Shown here: positions 63,406-64,000 of the stretch, piece after piece
Position numbering within the stretch: the first letter of the stretch is position 1
Layout of the letters: each line of letters begins with the position of its first letter
Assembly (NCBI RefSeq): GCF_002286815.1
Contig: NZ_MUNM01000044.1
Coordinates: 1-64,000 of the forward strand
Direction: 5' to 3'
Length of the DNA: 64,000 nucleotides
Source of the DNA: Pseudomonas sp. PICF141
GTDB lineage: Bacteria; Pseudomonadota; Gammaproteobacteria; Pseudomonadales; Pseudomonadaceae
The notes under the pieces: model-generated
The model's input: only the letters and a program-made list of their open reading frames with translations
Databases searched by the model: none
Told to the model about the DNA's origin: nothing
Program-made: the position numbers and the translations under genes

Positions 63406-63438
63406 CGAGCGACCATCATGGTCAAGAGAAACCCTTGA

Positions 63439-64000
63439 TCAACCGGCCCGGCGCAACAACCAGACCCCGGCCAGGGCACAGACGCCGGCCGGCACCAGCA
63501 CCGCAAACAACGGCGAGAAACCGAATACCAGGCTCGAAGGCCCGAGCAAATCCTGGACGATGCGGAAGGTGAAGCCCACCAGCACACCGGTAAACACCCG
63601 CTGACCGAGGGTTACCGAACGCAACGGGCCGAAGATGAAGGAAATCGCCATCAGCACCAAGGCGGCGGTCACCAACGGCTGCAACACCTTGACCCAAAAT
63701 GCCAGCCAGTACCGACCGTTGCTCAGACCCTGGTCAGCCAGGTAGTGGATGTAACTCCACAGACCGGTGATCGACAATGATTCCGGCGCCATCACCACAG
63801 TGCTCAGCAGTTGCGGGCTCAGCGCGACCTCCCAACGCTCCACCGGAGTCGTCACCACTTCGGTGTTCTTTTCATGGAACAACGTGGTCGTGACGTCGCT
63901 CAGCTGCCAGTGATCCGTGTCGAATTCCGCGCGCTTGGCGAAGCTTGAAGACAGGATGTGGCGTTGATCGTCGAAGCGATAACGGGTCACGCCGTACAGC
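63439..64000 (-). CDS. lptG: LPS export permease LptG, C-terminal part
   Basis: The frame is open to the window edge; the visible part covers about the last 185 residues. It has the end of the periplasmic beta-jellyroll domain (FHEKNTEVVTTPVERWEVAL), PESLSITGLWSYIHYLADQG, and the last membrane segments with ALVLMAISFIFGPLRSVTLG. These match LptG, which with LptF and LptB2 pulls LPS from the inner membrane. Its usual partner lptF is outside the window. Confidence 0.93.
   Translation of the reverse strand, partial: LYGVTRYRFDDQRHILSSSFAKRAEFDTDHWQLSDVTTTLFHEKNTEVVTTPVERWEVALSPQLLSTVVMAPESLSITGLWSYIHYLADQGLSNGRYWLAFWVKVLQPLVTAALVLMAISFIFGPLRSVTLGQRVFTGVLVGFTFRIVQDLLGPSSLVFGFSPLFAVLVPAGVCALAGVWLLRRAG

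Overview
The window is a fluorescent-pseudomonad chromosome segment (Pseudomonas fluorescens group). The evidence is GC-rich codon use, gene clusters in Pseudomonas order (isc, ndk-rlmN-pilW-rodZ-ispG-hisS-yfgM-bamB-der, rpsP-rimM-trmD-rplS, lepA-lepB and rnc-era-recO-pdxJ), and many REPIN-type inverted repeats built on the Pseudomonas cores GGCTTGCCCGCGA and CTGCCGCAGGCTGCGATC. No rRNA, tRNA, IS element, prophage or CRISPR array was seen. Almost everything is core housekeeping; the accessory material is a trehalose-uptake locus, one large toxin-like gene and the repeats.

Layout: 1-4622 is a trehalose locus: a LamB-type porin (cut by the window edge), phosphotrehalase TreA, PTS permease TreP and divergent GntR regulator TreR, with a twin palindromic operator between treP and treR. 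4721-7726 is a 1001-residue toxin-like protein with a C-terminal GESH/GNSH (Ere/ChaN-like) domain. 7812-10985 is guaB-guaA. 11217-16048 holds a zinc-ribbon protein, a TauE-type permease facing a LysR regulator, xseA and an M23 peptidase. 16335-18180 is leuA with a possible attenuation leader. 18268-20195 is a coupled omega-amidase/methionine aminotransferase pair. 20340-29637 is one long minus-strand run from ndk to der (isoprenoid, His-tRNA, outer-membrane assembly, cell shape, pilus and ribosome biogenesis). 29730-37122 is the Fe-S assembly operon iscRSUA-hscBA-fdx-iscX, then cysE and trmJ. 37373-42026 has suhB, the rpsP-rimM-trmD-rplS ribosome operon and ffh. 42237-51352 has a CcsA-like membrane protein, a CBS/CorC transporter, an MFS symporter, purT, a VUT-family membrane protein, a gamma-carbonic anhydrase, two divergent NUDIX genes, an L,D-transpeptidase and a YqfO-like protein. 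51372-57003 is purL facing mltF. 57132-64000 is lptG (partial), lepA-lepB and rnc-era-recO-pdxJ.

How the genes work together: the tre genes form a complete import-and-cleavage route apart from the shared PTS phosphotransfer proteins, which are not in the window. guaA, guaB, purT and purL are purine-synthesis steps. The isc operon supplies Fe-S clusters to neighbouring client enzymes IspG and RlmN; CysE feeds cysteine to IscS. Many genes overlap by 1-13 bases (translational coupling).

The least ordinary items are the toxin-like gene, the leuA leader with competing hairpins, a cluster of four hairpins between bamB and der, the ndk promoter whose -10 box lies in the loop of the isc terminator, two genes whose stop codons come from REP repeats, and a possibly leaderless mltF. 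All functional calls were made by reading translated sequence and motifs; no database search was run.
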